Shown: positions 1 to 6,274, counted from the stretch's first letter. The stretch: DNA of 64,000 nucleotides from Alkalisalibacterium limincola (GCF_008017755.1 NZ_VRTS01000009.1:1-64000); one strand, 5' to 3'. Translations and numbers: made by a program. The notes: generated by a model from the letters alone, not told the origin.

Positions 1-54
1 CTACACTCCGCCCTGGGATACCAATCTCCGGCCGAGTACGAGCAATGCGCCTAA
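1..54 (+). CDS. IS3-family transposase OrfB, C-terminal end (partial)
   Basis: Only the last 17 codons are visible. They read LHSALGYQSPAEYEQCA and then a stop. This is the typical end of an IS3-family OrfB (DDE integrase-core transposase), where an (R)LHSALGY-SPAEFE-like motif follows the catalytic domain. OrfB is normally made as an OrfAB fusion by programmed frameshifting and catalyses excision and insertion of the element. The rest of the gene is to the left of the window, so whether it is intact is unknown. Confidence 0.85.
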   Translation, partial: LHSALGYQSPAEYEQCA

Positions 55-88
55 CCCGAGAGTGTCCACTTTTGCGTAGGAAGTCCCA
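1..88 (+). mobile_element. Right end of an IS3-family insertion sequence (partial)
   Basis: The window opens inside the element. The transposase stop codon (52-54) is followed by a terminal stretch containing GTGTCCACTTTT at 62-73 and ending near GTCCCA (83-88), which looks like an IS3-family right inverted repeat. Directly after it comes only the right half of an integron attC site, so the element sits in, or has deleted into, a cassette recombination site. The left end lies outside the window, so the exact boundary and any target duplication cannot be read. Confidence 0.7.
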
Positions 89-124
89 ACCGCTGCGCGA
101 TTCATCTGTACCTGGGTGTTAGGC
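89..124 (+). other. attC site, right half only (left half replaced by IS3 end)
   Basis: The segment holds the central CCGCTGCGCG element and the right arm ending CTGGGTGTTAGGC, matching the right halves of the sites at 465-529 and 1175-1234. The left arm is missing and IS3 terminal sequence abuts it. GCCTAAC at 49-55 resembles a left core but is the transposase stop region. Confidence 0.65.
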
Positions 125-130
125 ACTCAG

Positions 131-454
131 ATGAGGCTTCAGACGGCAATCTTTGTTTTGATGCTTCTGCTTTCGGGTTGCCACACCGCACCCATGCTGT
201 CCCCCGCACCCTTCGACCTGACGACTCCCGGTTTTTCCAGTGAACAATTGTCCCCTCAGCTGTTCCGCGTGATGCACGTAGGGCGCAGCGGACAGAGCTT
301 GAAGAGAGTTCGAAGAGAGTTGGAGCAGCATGTCCAACCCCTGTGCTCCGGTTCATATGAGCTAGATCATGTGGAAGAAATCATTATGGTTGTTGCACAC
401 GCCCCCGCCGAGGGGGGCTACTCCGTTCGTGCAATGGCCTCCTGCCATGGATAG
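131..454 (+). CDS. Cassette-encoded small lipoprotein, unknown function
   Basis: This 107-aa protein has an N-terminal hydrophobic segment ending in the lipobox LLSGC (Cys about residue 17), so it should be exported and lipid-modified. The mature part is short, with a basic stretch (about residues 52-70) and two further cysteines (about 74 and 105) that could form a disulfide. The ATG at 131 was chosen because it lies 6 bp after the attC right core and begins the signal peptide; a GTG at 116 would start inside attC. I do not recognise the family. Being the first gene after a damaged attC, it can probably no longer be excised as a normal cassette. Confidence 0.7.
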   Translation: MRLQTAIFVLMLLLSGCHTAPMLSPAPFDLTTPGFSSEQLSPQLFRVMHVGRSGQSLKRVRRELEQHVQPLCSGSYELDHVEEIIMVVAHAPAEGGYSVRAMASCHG

Positions 455-464
455 AGGCGCTGCC

Positions 465-529
465 GATCTACCCAAGTGCGCGTATCGGCGGAAACCGCTA
501 CGCGGTTCCGCTCAACTTGGGTGTTAGCC
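465..529 (+). other. attC recombination site
   Basis: The right end is GTTAGCC (523-529). The arms ACCCAAG (470-476) and CTTGGGT (516-522) are inverted repeats, and the interior has CGGAAACCGC and GCGGTTCCG. The left core (GATCTAC) is degenerate compared with the usual RYYYAAC. It separates the lipoprotein cassette from the next one. Confidence 0.65.
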
Positions 530-1180
530 ATGAGCCCCATGAGTGTCAGGACGCTTTTCACCATACTTCTGCTAGTCATCAGCGCGTGGCTTCCAACGTC
601 ACTTTTTGCGAGGGCGGTCAACAGTTCCAACTACACGCAGTCATTCGCAGACTCAAGCTTCGCTGCCGTGGCCACGATCAGGAGCGGAGAGACGCTGCAA
701 GACGGCCGGTTCCTCTACGATCTTGCGACCGAATTGACACTTTCCCAGGACGGCCCAACAGGAGATTTTTCCCTTTGTTCTTTCGAGCCGTTGTTGATTG
801 GCCAGCGAGTTCTAGTCGCCGCCTCGTCTCAGGCCACAAACGCCAGAAGTTGCGAACATACGCACAGCTCTCACACCAATTACTGGATTGTGGTGCCCCT
901 TTTCATGACGGAGGAGTGTTTTGAGGGCCCAACCAGGTTGTTTCTCGCCCTCGGATCCGACGAGGCAGAAAGACTTCGCTGCAGTTCAGATGACGTCCGT
1001 CACCAGCCTTCAAGACCGGGTACTGATTGGCCGAGCTTTTTCTACTCCCGCCGCAATGTGTTCTTTCCGCTAGACGATTTCGTCCTCTGTGTGGAGCGAT
1101 CAGTGAAGACGATCGAGTTCGATACGGAGCCCGCCGTCGAACCCGAAGAGCGAGCTCTTCGTGGTCCCGACGGCGTCTAA
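530..1180 (+). CDS. Cassette-encoded secreted protein, unknown function (216 aa)
   Basis: The ATG at 530 directly follows the attC right end. The first 27 residues form a signal peptide (basic start, hydrophobic core ILLLVISAWL, SLFARA near the cleavage site). The mature protein has five or more cysteines, suggesting disulfides in the periplasm or outside, and a charged C-terminal tail rich in Glu and Pro. No catalytic motif is recognised. The stop codon (1178-1180) lies within the left core of the next attC (GTCTAAC), the usual arrangement for a compact cassette. An in-frame ATG at 539 is an alternative start. Confidence 0.7.
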   Translation: MSPMSVRTLFTILLLVISAWLPTSLFARAVNSSNYTQSFADSSFAAVATIRSGETLQDGRFLYDLATELTLSQDGPTGDFSLCSFEPLLIGQRVLVAASSQATNARSCEHTHSSHTNYWIVVPLFMTEECFEGPTRLFLALGSDEAERLRCSSDDVRHQPSRPGTDWPSFFYSRRNVFFPLDDFVLCVERSVKTIEFDTEPAVEPEERALRGPDGV

Positions 1181-1234
1181 CTTCGCGTTTCAGCGGAAGC
1201 CGCTGCGCGGTTCCGCTGAACTTGAGTTTTAGGT
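1175..1234 (+). other. attC recombination site
   Basis: The left core is GTCTAAC (1175-1181). The arms TTTCAGCGGAA and TTCCGCTGAA flank a GCCGCTGCGCGG centre, and the right end is TTTTAGGT. The right core has lost the usual first G (TTTAGGT instead of GTTAGGY), which may weaken integrase cleavage here. Confidence 0.7.
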
Positions 1235-1239
1235 GTCGC

Positions 1240-1275
1240 ATGGAGCAGCGTCGCGCCATGCCGTTTGGCACCTAA
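1240..1275 (+). CDS. Minicassette ORF, 11 codons (speculative)
   Basis: Between two attC sites only 35 bp remain (1235-1269). They contain one ATG-initiated reading frame of 11 codons (MEQRRAMPFGT) whose stop overlaps the left core of the next attC. No clear ribosome-binding site is visible. It may be a translated micropeptide, or the segment may be an eroded cassette with no coding role. Confidence 0.25.
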   Translation: MEQRRAMPFGT

Positions 1276-1330
1276 CAATTTCGTCCAAGCCGACGCCGCC
1301 TCGCGGCGCGGCTCAATTCAGGTGTTGGGC
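1270..1330 (+). other. attC recombination site
   Basis: The left core is ACCTAAC (1270-1276) and the right core GTTGGGC (1324-1330). The centre is GACGCCGCCTCGCGGCGCGG with flanking arms CCAAGCC and GGCTCAATT. It closely matches the site at 2319-2379, and the two form a subfamily distinct from the neighbours. Confidence 0.75.
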
Positions 1331-1340
1331 CAATAGACCA

Positions 1341-1859
1341 ATGACAGACTCTTTCGTATGCGCAACGTGCGGACAAGAACACAGCGGGCTTCCGCTCGAC
1401 TACTCGTATGGCCTTCCCGATGAGGTTTACGACCTTAGCTATCTGGAACGCTACTTGCGGTGCAGGAGTAATTCGGACCTATGCGCGCTTGACGAGTCCC
1501 GCTTCTTTCTACGCGGAGTTACTCCCCTTCCATTCACAGACTCGGAAGGCGAATTCTGCTGGGGGGTCTGGGTCGAGGTTTCTCAGGAGGATCACGACAG
1601 GTACGTCCGGGGATTCTTCGAAGACCTATCGACGGAGCCCAGCTTTGCTGCAAAGTTGGCGAACAATATCGCGGGATACGGGGGCACCTTAGGCCTCAGC
1701 GTGCTCGCAAGGTTCGGTGCGACTGGCCAGCGTCCAAGCTTCCACTTTGCTGCGGCCGACCAACACCAACTGGCCCAAGACCAACGACAAGGCATAACCG
1801 CTGAGCGGCATCACGAGATTCTTCATGCTTGTGGCCACTTCAATCGCAGTGCAGCCTAA
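1341..1859 (+). CDS. DUF2199 domain-containing protein (cassette gene)
   Basis: This 172-aa protein starts with a CATCGQEH motif (a CxxC pair, about residues 7-14) and carries the family sequence blocks: GLPLDY, CALDESRFFLRG, FCWGVWVEVS, then a C-terminal region with ADQHQLAQDQ followed by GIT and an EI...H ending. These identify DUF2199, a widespread bacterial family of unknown biochemical role whose paired cysteines suggest metal or redox chemistry. The length is normal and the frame is open. The stop overlaps GCCTAAC at 1854-1860. The ATG lies 10 bp after the preceding attC. Confidence 0.85.
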   Translation: MTDSFVCATCGQEHSGLPLDYSYGLPDEVYDLSYLERYLRCRSNSDLCALDESRFFLRGVTPLPFTDSEGEFCWGVWVEVSQEDHDRYVRGFFEDLSTEPSFAAKLANNIAGYGGTLGLSVLARFGATGQRPSFHFAAADQHQLAQDQRQGITAERHHEILHACGHFNRSAA

Positions 1860-1890
1860 CGGCGATTCCCATGCACCTTTTTGTTGCCAC

Positions 1891-1959
1891 GCCTAACTGC
1901 GCATTCCAGCGGAAAACATCGCCTAGCGGCGGGGGATTCGCTTAACTTGGGTGTTAAAC
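1891..1959 (+). other. attC recombination site, preceded by a second left-core copy
   Basis: The left core is GCCTAAC (1891-1897) and the right core GTTAAAC (1953-1959), with arms CAGCGGAAAAC and GATTCGCTTAACTTGGGT. Another perfect GCCTAAC lies 37 bp upstream (1854-1860), at the end of the DUF2199 gene. This suggests a remnant attC or a collapsed cassette between them. Confidence 0.65.
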
Positions 1960-1965
1960 CGGTTT

Positions 1966-2325
1966 ATGGCTCAAGACGTGTCAGACATTTCCACAGCGGA
2001 GCACTACACGTGGGGTGGTGTGTGCGATGGCTGGCATTTGCTCAAAGACCCGGCGCTTAGCGTCATCCAAGAGCGGGTTCCTCCGTCGGTCGGAGAAGCT
2101 CCGCACTTTCATGTACGGGCGCGCCAGTTCTTCTATGTGCTGTCTGGTACAGCCACTATGGAGTTCGGAGACAAAAAGGTTACGTTCGGCCCAAATCAAG
2201 GGCTCCACGTGCCGCCCAACACGCCCCATCGGTTCGTCAACTACTCGGACGCAGATGTAGTATTTCTGGTCATCTCGTCTCCAACCACAGCCGGCGATCG
2301 CATTGATGTGTCGGGACCGCCTTGA
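1966..2325 (+). CDS. Cupin-domain protein (cassette gene)
   Basis: This 119-aa single-domain beta-barrel protein shows both cupin motifs: HFHVRARQFFYVLSG with two histidines and a following Gly (about residues 45-60), and HVPPNTPHRF (about 86-95) giving the third metal-ligand histidine. Cupins of this size usually bind a divalent metal and act as small enzymes or ligand sensors; the substrate cannot be inferred. The ATG at 1966 follows attC by 6 bp. The stop lies inside the next attC left core. It lacks a signal peptide, so it should be cytoplasmic. Confidence 0.85.
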   Translation: MAQDVSDISTAEHYTWGGVCDGWHLLKDPALSVIQERVPPSVGEAPHFHVRARQFFYVLSGTATMEFGDKKVTFGPNQGLHVPPNTPHRFVNYSDADVVFLVISSPTTAGDRIDVSGPP

Positions 2326-2379
2326 CAATTCATTCAAGCCGATGCCGCTTCGCGGCACGGCTTAACTCAGGTGTTAGGC
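2319..2379 (+). other. attC recombination site
   Basis: The left core is GCCTTGAC (one extra T relative to GCCTAAC-type cores) and the right core GTTAGGC (2373-2379). The centre GATGCCGCTTCGCGGCACGG and arms AAGCC and GGCTTAACT closely match the site at 1270-1330, suggesting a shared attC lineage. Confidence 0.75.
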
Positions 2380-2420
2380 CGCAACCTACCTCAACCGCAA
2401 CTTCTTGTTTTGGAGGCTCT

Positions 2421-2699
2421 ATGCGCATCTTGGTAGCAACTGCAATCGCTGCTGCCGGCATCGTGGCAGCAACCGTGGCAACGGCCATCGCTTCTCAGGA
2501 AAGCCCCCGCACACTCGAGCAATGCGCCGCGCTGCTGCCGGCGGGAAAGGTCTACTCGTTCGAAATCATCGGCAGTATTGACGCTACGGGGTCAGCCCCG
2601 GCCCTGTCCGGTGAGATGTCCGTGTCCGATGGCACTGAAGTCGATCGCTCCGAGGAGACAGCTGCGTTTGGCCAGTGCGTAGTCGGGATTCTCCGCTAG
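2421..2699 (+). CDS. Cassette-encoded small secreted protein (92 aa)
   Basis: The ATG at 2421 has a clear Shine-Dalgarno (TGGAGG) about 5 bp upstream. Residues 1-26 form a signal peptide (MRILVATAIAAAGIVAA, cleavage near AIAS-QE). The mature protein is about 65 residues with two cysteines (EQCAAL and FGQCVV) that could pair, and it has a strongly acidic middle. I do not recognise a family. The next attC begins right after the stop. Export and small size fit the pattern of the other unidentified cassettes here. Confidence 0.65.
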   Translation: MRILVATAIAAAGIVAATVATAIASQESPRTLEQCAALLPAGKVYSFEIIGSIDATGSAPALSGEMSVSDGTEVDRSEETAAFGQCVVGILR

Positions 2700-2700
2700 T

Positions 2701-2793
2701 GCGTCAGGTTGAGAATCAGACAGCGATAGAGACTGTGGAGCGGCGCAGTGTGGCGACTCGCTCTTCCACTGGGAACAACGACAAGCGTTAGGC
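2701..2793 (+). other. Degenerate attC candidate
   Basis: A right core GTTAGGC (2787-2793) is present. The left side (GCGTCAG at 2701-2707) matches a left core poorly and the internal arms are not obvious. It is called from its position after a cassette gene and the perfect right core only. Confidence 0.4.
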
Positions 2794-2810
2794 AGTACAT
2801 GTACAGACCA

Positions 2811-2885
2811 CGCTGACCCCTACCTTCGCGTTTCAGCGGATTCGCCAATTGGCGCTGGCGTATCCGCTGGACTTGGGTGTCAGTC
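2811..2885 (+). other. attC recombination site
   Basis: The left core is CGCTGAC (2811-2817) and the right core GTCAGTC (2879-2885), which are complementary over most positions. The interior arms TTTCAGCGGAT and ATCCGCTGGACTTGGGT resemble the site at 1175-1234. Only 17 bp separate it from the preceding right core, so the cassette between them has no gene. Confidence 0.65.
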
Positions 2886-2899
2886 CTCAGGAGATTGAG

Positions 2900-3259
2900 A
2901 TGCCGCAACACGAAAAGATCAATTACGTTGAATTCCCCTCGCAGGACTTGGCGGCGACGAAGGCCTTCTTCCACCGAGCGTTCGGATGGTCGTTCGTGGA
3001 CTATGGCCCCGAGTACGCGGCTTTCTCCAACGAGGGCCTTGACGGTGGCTTCTTCAAGTCAGGGTTGGCCTCGCGTACCGACAACGGCGGTTCGCTTCTC
3101 GTGTTCTACAGTGATGACCTCGAAGGCACGCTCGAAAAGGTCCAGGAGGCTGGCGGACGCATCGTCAAGCCAATCTTTTCATTCCCAGGTGGGCGCAGGT
3201 TTCACTTCACGGAGCCGGGCGGAAATGAGCTCGCTGTCTGGGGGCCCGATGAGGCCTGA
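2900..3259 (+). CDS. VOC-family (glyoxalase/bleomycin-resistance fold) protein
   Basis: This 119-aa protein has the vicinal oxygen chelate fold pattern: an initial HEKINYVEFPSQDLAATKAFF unit, a central EYAAFSN...GGFF strand pair, LLVFYSDDLE, and the terminal HFTEPGGNELAVW motif with a metal-ligand Glu. VOC proteins of this size dimerise to form metal-dependent lyases, dioxygenases or ligand-binding resistance proteins; the substrate is unknown. Start ATG 2900 has CAGGAGA upstream and lies 14 bp after attC. It is the last recognisable cassette gene; no clear attC follows. Confidence 0.85.
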   Translation: MPQHEKINYVEFPSQDLAATKAFFHRAFGWSFVDYGPEYAAFSNEGLDGGFFKSGLASRTDNGGSLLVFYSDDLEGTLEKVQEAGGRIVKPIFSFPGGRRFHFTEPGGNELAVWGPDEA

Positions 3260-3404
3260 GTTCTTGTCCGCCGCGTTGTTGGCCGCACCCAATGCCAACG
3301 AGTACTATGCAAAACTTGGTTTCGAGCACAACCAGCGCCCGTGGCTTCTTCGTGGAAGCTGGCCCGTGACGGGACAGGACAGCACAGGACTGCGTTCAGC
3401 GTGA
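3258..3404 (+). pseudogene. GNAT acetyltransferase C-terminal remnant
   Basis: The frame reads FLSAALLAAPNANEYYAKLG and continues FEHNQRPWLL. This resembles the last strand and helix of GNAT N-acetyltransferases, where an ANEYYxKLGF block marks the acetyl-CoA-binding end. There is no start codon or upstream domain, because the VOC cassette immediately precedes it. It is probably what remains of a chromosomal gene at the right boundary of the cassette array. Confidence 0.5.
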
Positions 3405-3408
3405 GCCG

Positions 3409-4014
3409 ATGATCCGGAGCTTCATTTACGACACGCTAATCCTCAGGCTCACATCCCGGTGGTATGCGGAGATGCTGGGCCGGATTCCCGAAGGTGCCAA
3501 GCTGCTGGACGTGGGCATCGGAACGGCCGGCGCGCTGGTGGCGAATGCCGATCTGGCGAGGCGGAAACGCTTCCACATCACCGGCATCGACATCGATGTC
3601 GACTACGTAGCAAGGGCCCGGGAAAGGCTTCGTGGCTCCCCGCTGGAGGATCGCGCCGAAGCGCGCCTGGAATCCATCTACGATCATCGTGGCGGTCCGT
3701 ATGACGCGGTGTGCTTCTCGGGGAGCTTCATGCTCCTGCCCGATCCCGTGGAGGCGCTGCGTCACTGCCGCTCGCTGCTGGGCCCGGACGGGCGCATCTA
3801 TTGCACCTTGACCGTCCAGATGGAATCGGCGCCTTTGATGGAGATCCTCAAGCCCATGTTGAAGTGGGTCACGAGTATCGATTTCGGCCGGGTCACCTAC
3901 GAAGCCGAGTTCAAGGCGCAGCTCCTGTCTGCAGGATTCGAGCTGGAGGAGTTCACCCCCCTGGGCCGCCTGGGCAGTCGCGTTGGCCACATCGCCGTTG
4001 CGAGGCCGTTGTAG
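3409..4014 (+). CDS. Class I SAM-dependent methyltransferase
   Basis: This 201-aa protein carries the Rossmann methyltransferase hallmarks: motif I LDVGIGT (residues 33-39), acidic GIDID (59-63) that binds the SAM ribose, and a motif IV-like YDAVCFSGSFMLLPD (98-112). The order and size fit a small class I methyltransferase. The substrate is not evident. There is no signal peptide. It is followed by a small hypothetical after 27 bp and then the serine hydrolase, so the three may be co-transcribed. Confidence 0.85.
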   Translation: MIRSFIYDTLILRLTSRWYAEMLGRIPEGAKLLDVGIGTAGALVANADLARRKRFHITGIDIDVDYVARARERLRGSPLEDRAEARLESIYDHRGGPYDAVCFSGSFMLLPDPVEALRHCRSLLGPDGRIYCTLTVQMESAPLMEILKPMLKWVTSIDFGRVTYEAEFKAQLLSAGFELEEFTPLGRLGSRVGHIAVARPL

Positions 4015-4041
4015 CATCCCACTTCATGCCTGGCCGATTCG

Positions 4042-4353
4042 ATGGACTATCAACTCGTCATCAAGTTCTGGAGAAAGTCGCTGGACAGCGAGGCCTTCCT
4101 TGCAACCATTGAGGACGACCTGAAGTCGGTGCTGGGTGGCGGCGCCGTGGTGGATGGTTACGACGTCAGCGCCAAGGAGATCAACCTGTTCGTGCTGACG
4201 GCCGATCCGCGGCAATCCTTTCGACGTGCCAAGGGCGTGCTGGAGGAACTGGGCGTCGTGAATGGGGTTTCGGCCGCCTTTCGCCTGGTGGGTGGCGCAC
4301 GCTTCACCACCCTCTGGCCGTTGCGCGCCACCCGGAAATTCACCCTGCCGTAG
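4042..4353 (+). CDS. Hypothetical protein (103 aa)
   Basis: A short soluble protein with no signal peptide or membrane segment. Its pattern (alternating hydrophobic strands, LFVLTADPRQSFRRAKGVLEE, then RFTTLWPL) suggests a small alpha/beta fold, but I do not recognise the family. Start ATG 4042 is 27 bp after the methyltransferase, and the next gene begins 14 bp after its stop, so a single transcript is likely. Codon use matches its neighbours, which favours a real gene. Confidence 0.6.
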   Translation: MDYQLVIKFWRKSLDSEAFLATIEDDLKSVLGGGAVVDGYDVSAKEINLFVLTADPRQSFRRAKGVLEELGVVNGVSAAFRLVGGARFTTLWPLRATRKFTLP

Positions 4354-4367
4354 TGGACGACTGCAAC

Positions 4368-5504
4368 ATGGCACGTGTCACGAGCACAACGCGCTCGGCT
4401 GCGTCGGCAATCGCGATCGCCCTTCTGGCGAGTTCGTGCGCGCACCTTGCCGACCCGTTCCCGCCGTCCCATGCAACGCAGTCCCCGCTGGAACTGGAGC
4501 GCGTCCTGGAAGCACGCCTGGATTCGCTGGTTTCGCGTGGATTCTCCGGCGCGGTGCTGGTCGCCGTCGGCGAGGAGACCGTGTTGCGCAAGGGCTATGG
4601 GCTCGCGGACCGGGAGAGGCGAATCCCGATGACGCCCACCAGCGTCGTTCCGATCGCGTCGGTCGCGAAGCAGTTCACCGCCGCGGCCATCCTCAGGCTT
4701 GAACAGGACGGGGAGCTCTCGGTGTCAGATCCGATCGCCAGGTTCTTTCCCGACCTGCCCGATTCGCACGCCGGCATCACCATCCAACAACTGCTTACGC
4801 ATACGGCAGGCATCCCGACGACGGTGGTGCCCTGCTCGCGTCGGGAGGCCGGGCACGTCGACCGCGATGAATTCGTTTCCCGGGCGATGCGGGCAGACCT
4901 GCTGTTCGCGCCAGGCGAGGGACACGGCTACTCGAACGCAGGCTACGAACTGCTGGGGGCGGTCATCGAGATCGCCTCGGGCATGGACTTCGAGACCTAC
5001 CTCAAGGACGTCCTGTTCCACCCATCGGGCATGTACGCCACTGGATACTCGACACGGACATGGCCCGACGGCGAGCCCATGACCGTGGGGTATCGCGAGG
5101 ACGGGACCCGCTGGGGAACCTTCCACGAGCTGTTCTGGGGAGCCCATGGACCGCTGTGGTGCAACCGCGCCTCGGGCGCCCTGCTTTCGACGATCGACGA
5201 TCTGCATGGATGGCATGCGGCATTGACCGGAGGGGTGGTGCTTTCCCCGCTTCAGGTGGCAAAGCTGTCCACTCCGTTCGTTCCGGCGGACGGGCAGATC
5301 GCCTCGGCCTACGGATACGGGTGGGAGATCTCCACGACACGCAGGGGCACGCGGATGGTGGGGCACGATGGCAGCCTCAACCGCATCTTCGAGGCGGATT
5401 TCCGCATGTACGTCGACGAGGACGTGCTGATCATCGTTGTCGGAAATTCGGGCCAACTCGGTGCGAACGACGCAGCTCGGGAACTGGCATCGGTCGTCTT
5501 TTGA
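4368..5504 (+). CDS. Serine hydrolase, class C beta-lactamase / esterase family, exported
   Basis: This 378-aa protein has an N-terminal export signal ending in ASSC (Cys24, plausible lipobox). The beta-lactamase/transpeptidase fold is shown by SVAK (Ser98 nucleophile, Lys101), YSN (Tyr188, Asn190) and a late GHDG in the place of KTG. HDG in that position is common in esterases and D-amino-acid or peptide hydrolases of this superfamily and less so in true AmpC enzymes. The likely role is hydrolysis of a peptide, ester or lactam substrate in the periplasm. ATG 4368 is preferred over a GTG at 4353 because the signal peptide begins there. Confidence 0.85.
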   Translation: MARVTSTTRSAASAIAIALLASSCAHLADPFPPSHATQSPLELERVLEARLDSLVSRGFSGAVLVAVGEETVLRKGYGLADRERRIPMTPTSVVPIASVAKQFTAAAILRLEQDGELSVSDPIARFFPDLPDSHAGITIQQLLTHTAGIPTTVVPCSRREAGHVDRDEFVSRAMRADLLFAPGEGHGYSNAGYELLGAVIEIASGMDFETYLKDVLFHPSGMYATGYSTRTWPDGEPMTVGYREDGTRWGTFHELFWGAHGPLWCNRASGALLSTIDDLHGWHAALTGGVVLSPLQVAKLSTPFVPADGQIASAYGYGWEISTTRRGTRMVGHDGSLNRIFEADFRMYVDEDVLIIVVGNSGQLGANDAARELASVVF

Positions 5505-5530
5505 AACGACGACCCTCTCGGGTCGACGCC

Positions 5531-5550
5531 GGCGGGATAAACTGCCCGCC
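5531..5550 (+). promoter_or_regulatory. Hairpin with embedded -10-like TAAACT just before a start codon
   Basis: GGCGGG and CCCGCC form a 6-bp stem around a loop containing TAAACT (5538-5543), directly abutting the ATG at 5551. If TAAACT is a -10 element, transcription would begin at or next to the start codon, giving a leaderless or nearly leaderless mRNA. Confidence 0.35.
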
Positions 5551-6270
5551 ATGACCGACACCCCGCCGCGGGGCCGCGCGCTGGCCGTCACCGCGCTGGC
5601 CCTCGCCTACCCCATCCTGACCCATCTGGGCGTCCACCTTGGCAGCGTGGCGCTGATCTGCGCGGCACTGTCGGTGCTGGTGTTGCTGGTGCTGTCGGCG
5701 CCGCTGCTGGCCGGACGGGCGTGGGCATGGCTGGTGTGCGCCGCGACCCTGCTCACGCTGGCGCTGCTGGGCCGTGCCGGCGAGGTGGCCGAGGCCGGCA
5801 TGCTGCTGTTCCTGCCGCCGGTGGTGCTGTATTTGGCGCTGGCATGGTTCTTCGGCCGCACGCTGATGCCCGGCAGGCAACCGCTGATCAGCCGGCTGGT
5901 CTGGCACCTCCACGATCGCCCGCCGGCCCTGCCCGCCGACATCGCGGCCTATACCCGGACGCTGACGCTGATGTGGGCGCTGCTGTTGGCTGCCATCGCC
6001 ACGACCAATGCGACGTTGGCCCTTCTGGCCACGCCCGACGGCGTGCTGGAGCTGGCCGGCTATGTTCCGCCGGTGAGCGTTCCGCGAACGGTGTGGTCGC
6101 TGGTGGCGAACTTCCTGAGCTTCACGCTGGTGGTGGGATTCATGGCCGGGGAGTACGTGTGGCGATGGTTCCGTTTTCCCGGGGAAAGGCACCGCTTCCG
6201 CAGCGTGTTCGACTTCATCGACCGCATGCGCACGACCTTCCCCGCGCTATGGCGCGACCTGGCGGGGTGA
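5551..6270 (+). CDS. COG4648-type integral membrane protein
   Basis: This 239-aa protein has about five to six hydrophobic segments. It contains the family blocks LLFLPPVVLYLALAWFFGR followed by TLMPGRQPLI, then AAYTRTLT and, near the end, FMAGEYVWRWFRFP. COG4648 proteins are typically found in aryl polyene and xanthomonadin pigment clusters beside ketosynthase and acyl-carrier genes; their exact role is unknown. Here it stands without those partners, 4 bp before a NodB-type deacetylase. The ATG at 5551 follows the hairpin; upstream in-frame codons would overlap the previous gene. Confidence 0.75.
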   Translation: MTDTPPRGRALAVTALALAYPILTHLGVHLGSVALICAALSVLVLLVLSAPLLAGRAWAWLVCAATLLTLALLGRAGEVAEAGMLLFLPPVVLYLALAWFFGRTLMPGRQPLISRLVWHLHDRPPALPADIAAYTRTLTLMWALLLAAIATTNATLALLATPDGVLELAGYVPPVSVPRTVWSLVANFLSFTLVVGFMAGEYVWRWFRFPGERHRFRSVFDFIDRMRTTFPALWRDLAG

Positions 6271-6274
6271 GTCG

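Larger units (their letters stand above)
1..2885 (+). mobile_element. Chromosomal integron cassette array (no integrase in view)
   Basis: Short + strand ORFs, each starting a few bases after an attC right end and ending in or just before the next attC, repeat through this stretch. The attC sites share a right core close to GTTAGGC, a left core close to GCCTAAC and an imperfect inverted repeat around CCGCTGCGCGG. Cassette orientation places intI and attI to the left. No integrase gene is visible, so this is either the distal part of a larger integron or an integrase-less attC cluster. The cassettes have little in common with each other, as expected of independently captured genes. Confidence 0.8.

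Noticed and set aside
49-124. A complete attC site from GCCTAAC (49) to GTTAGGC (118-124)
   Set aside because: The left core is the transposase stop region followed by IS terminal sequence. Only the right half matches the other attC sites.
465-2885. CRISPR-like repeats
   Set aside because: The repeats are imperfect, 60-75 bp, with inverted arms and gene-length spacers that hold ORFs. This is an integron array.
4368-5504. Antibiotic-resistance AmpC beta-lactamase
   Set aside because: SVAK and YSN are present but the KTG motif is replaced by HDG, and no ampR is nearby. A general serine hydrolase is a safer call.
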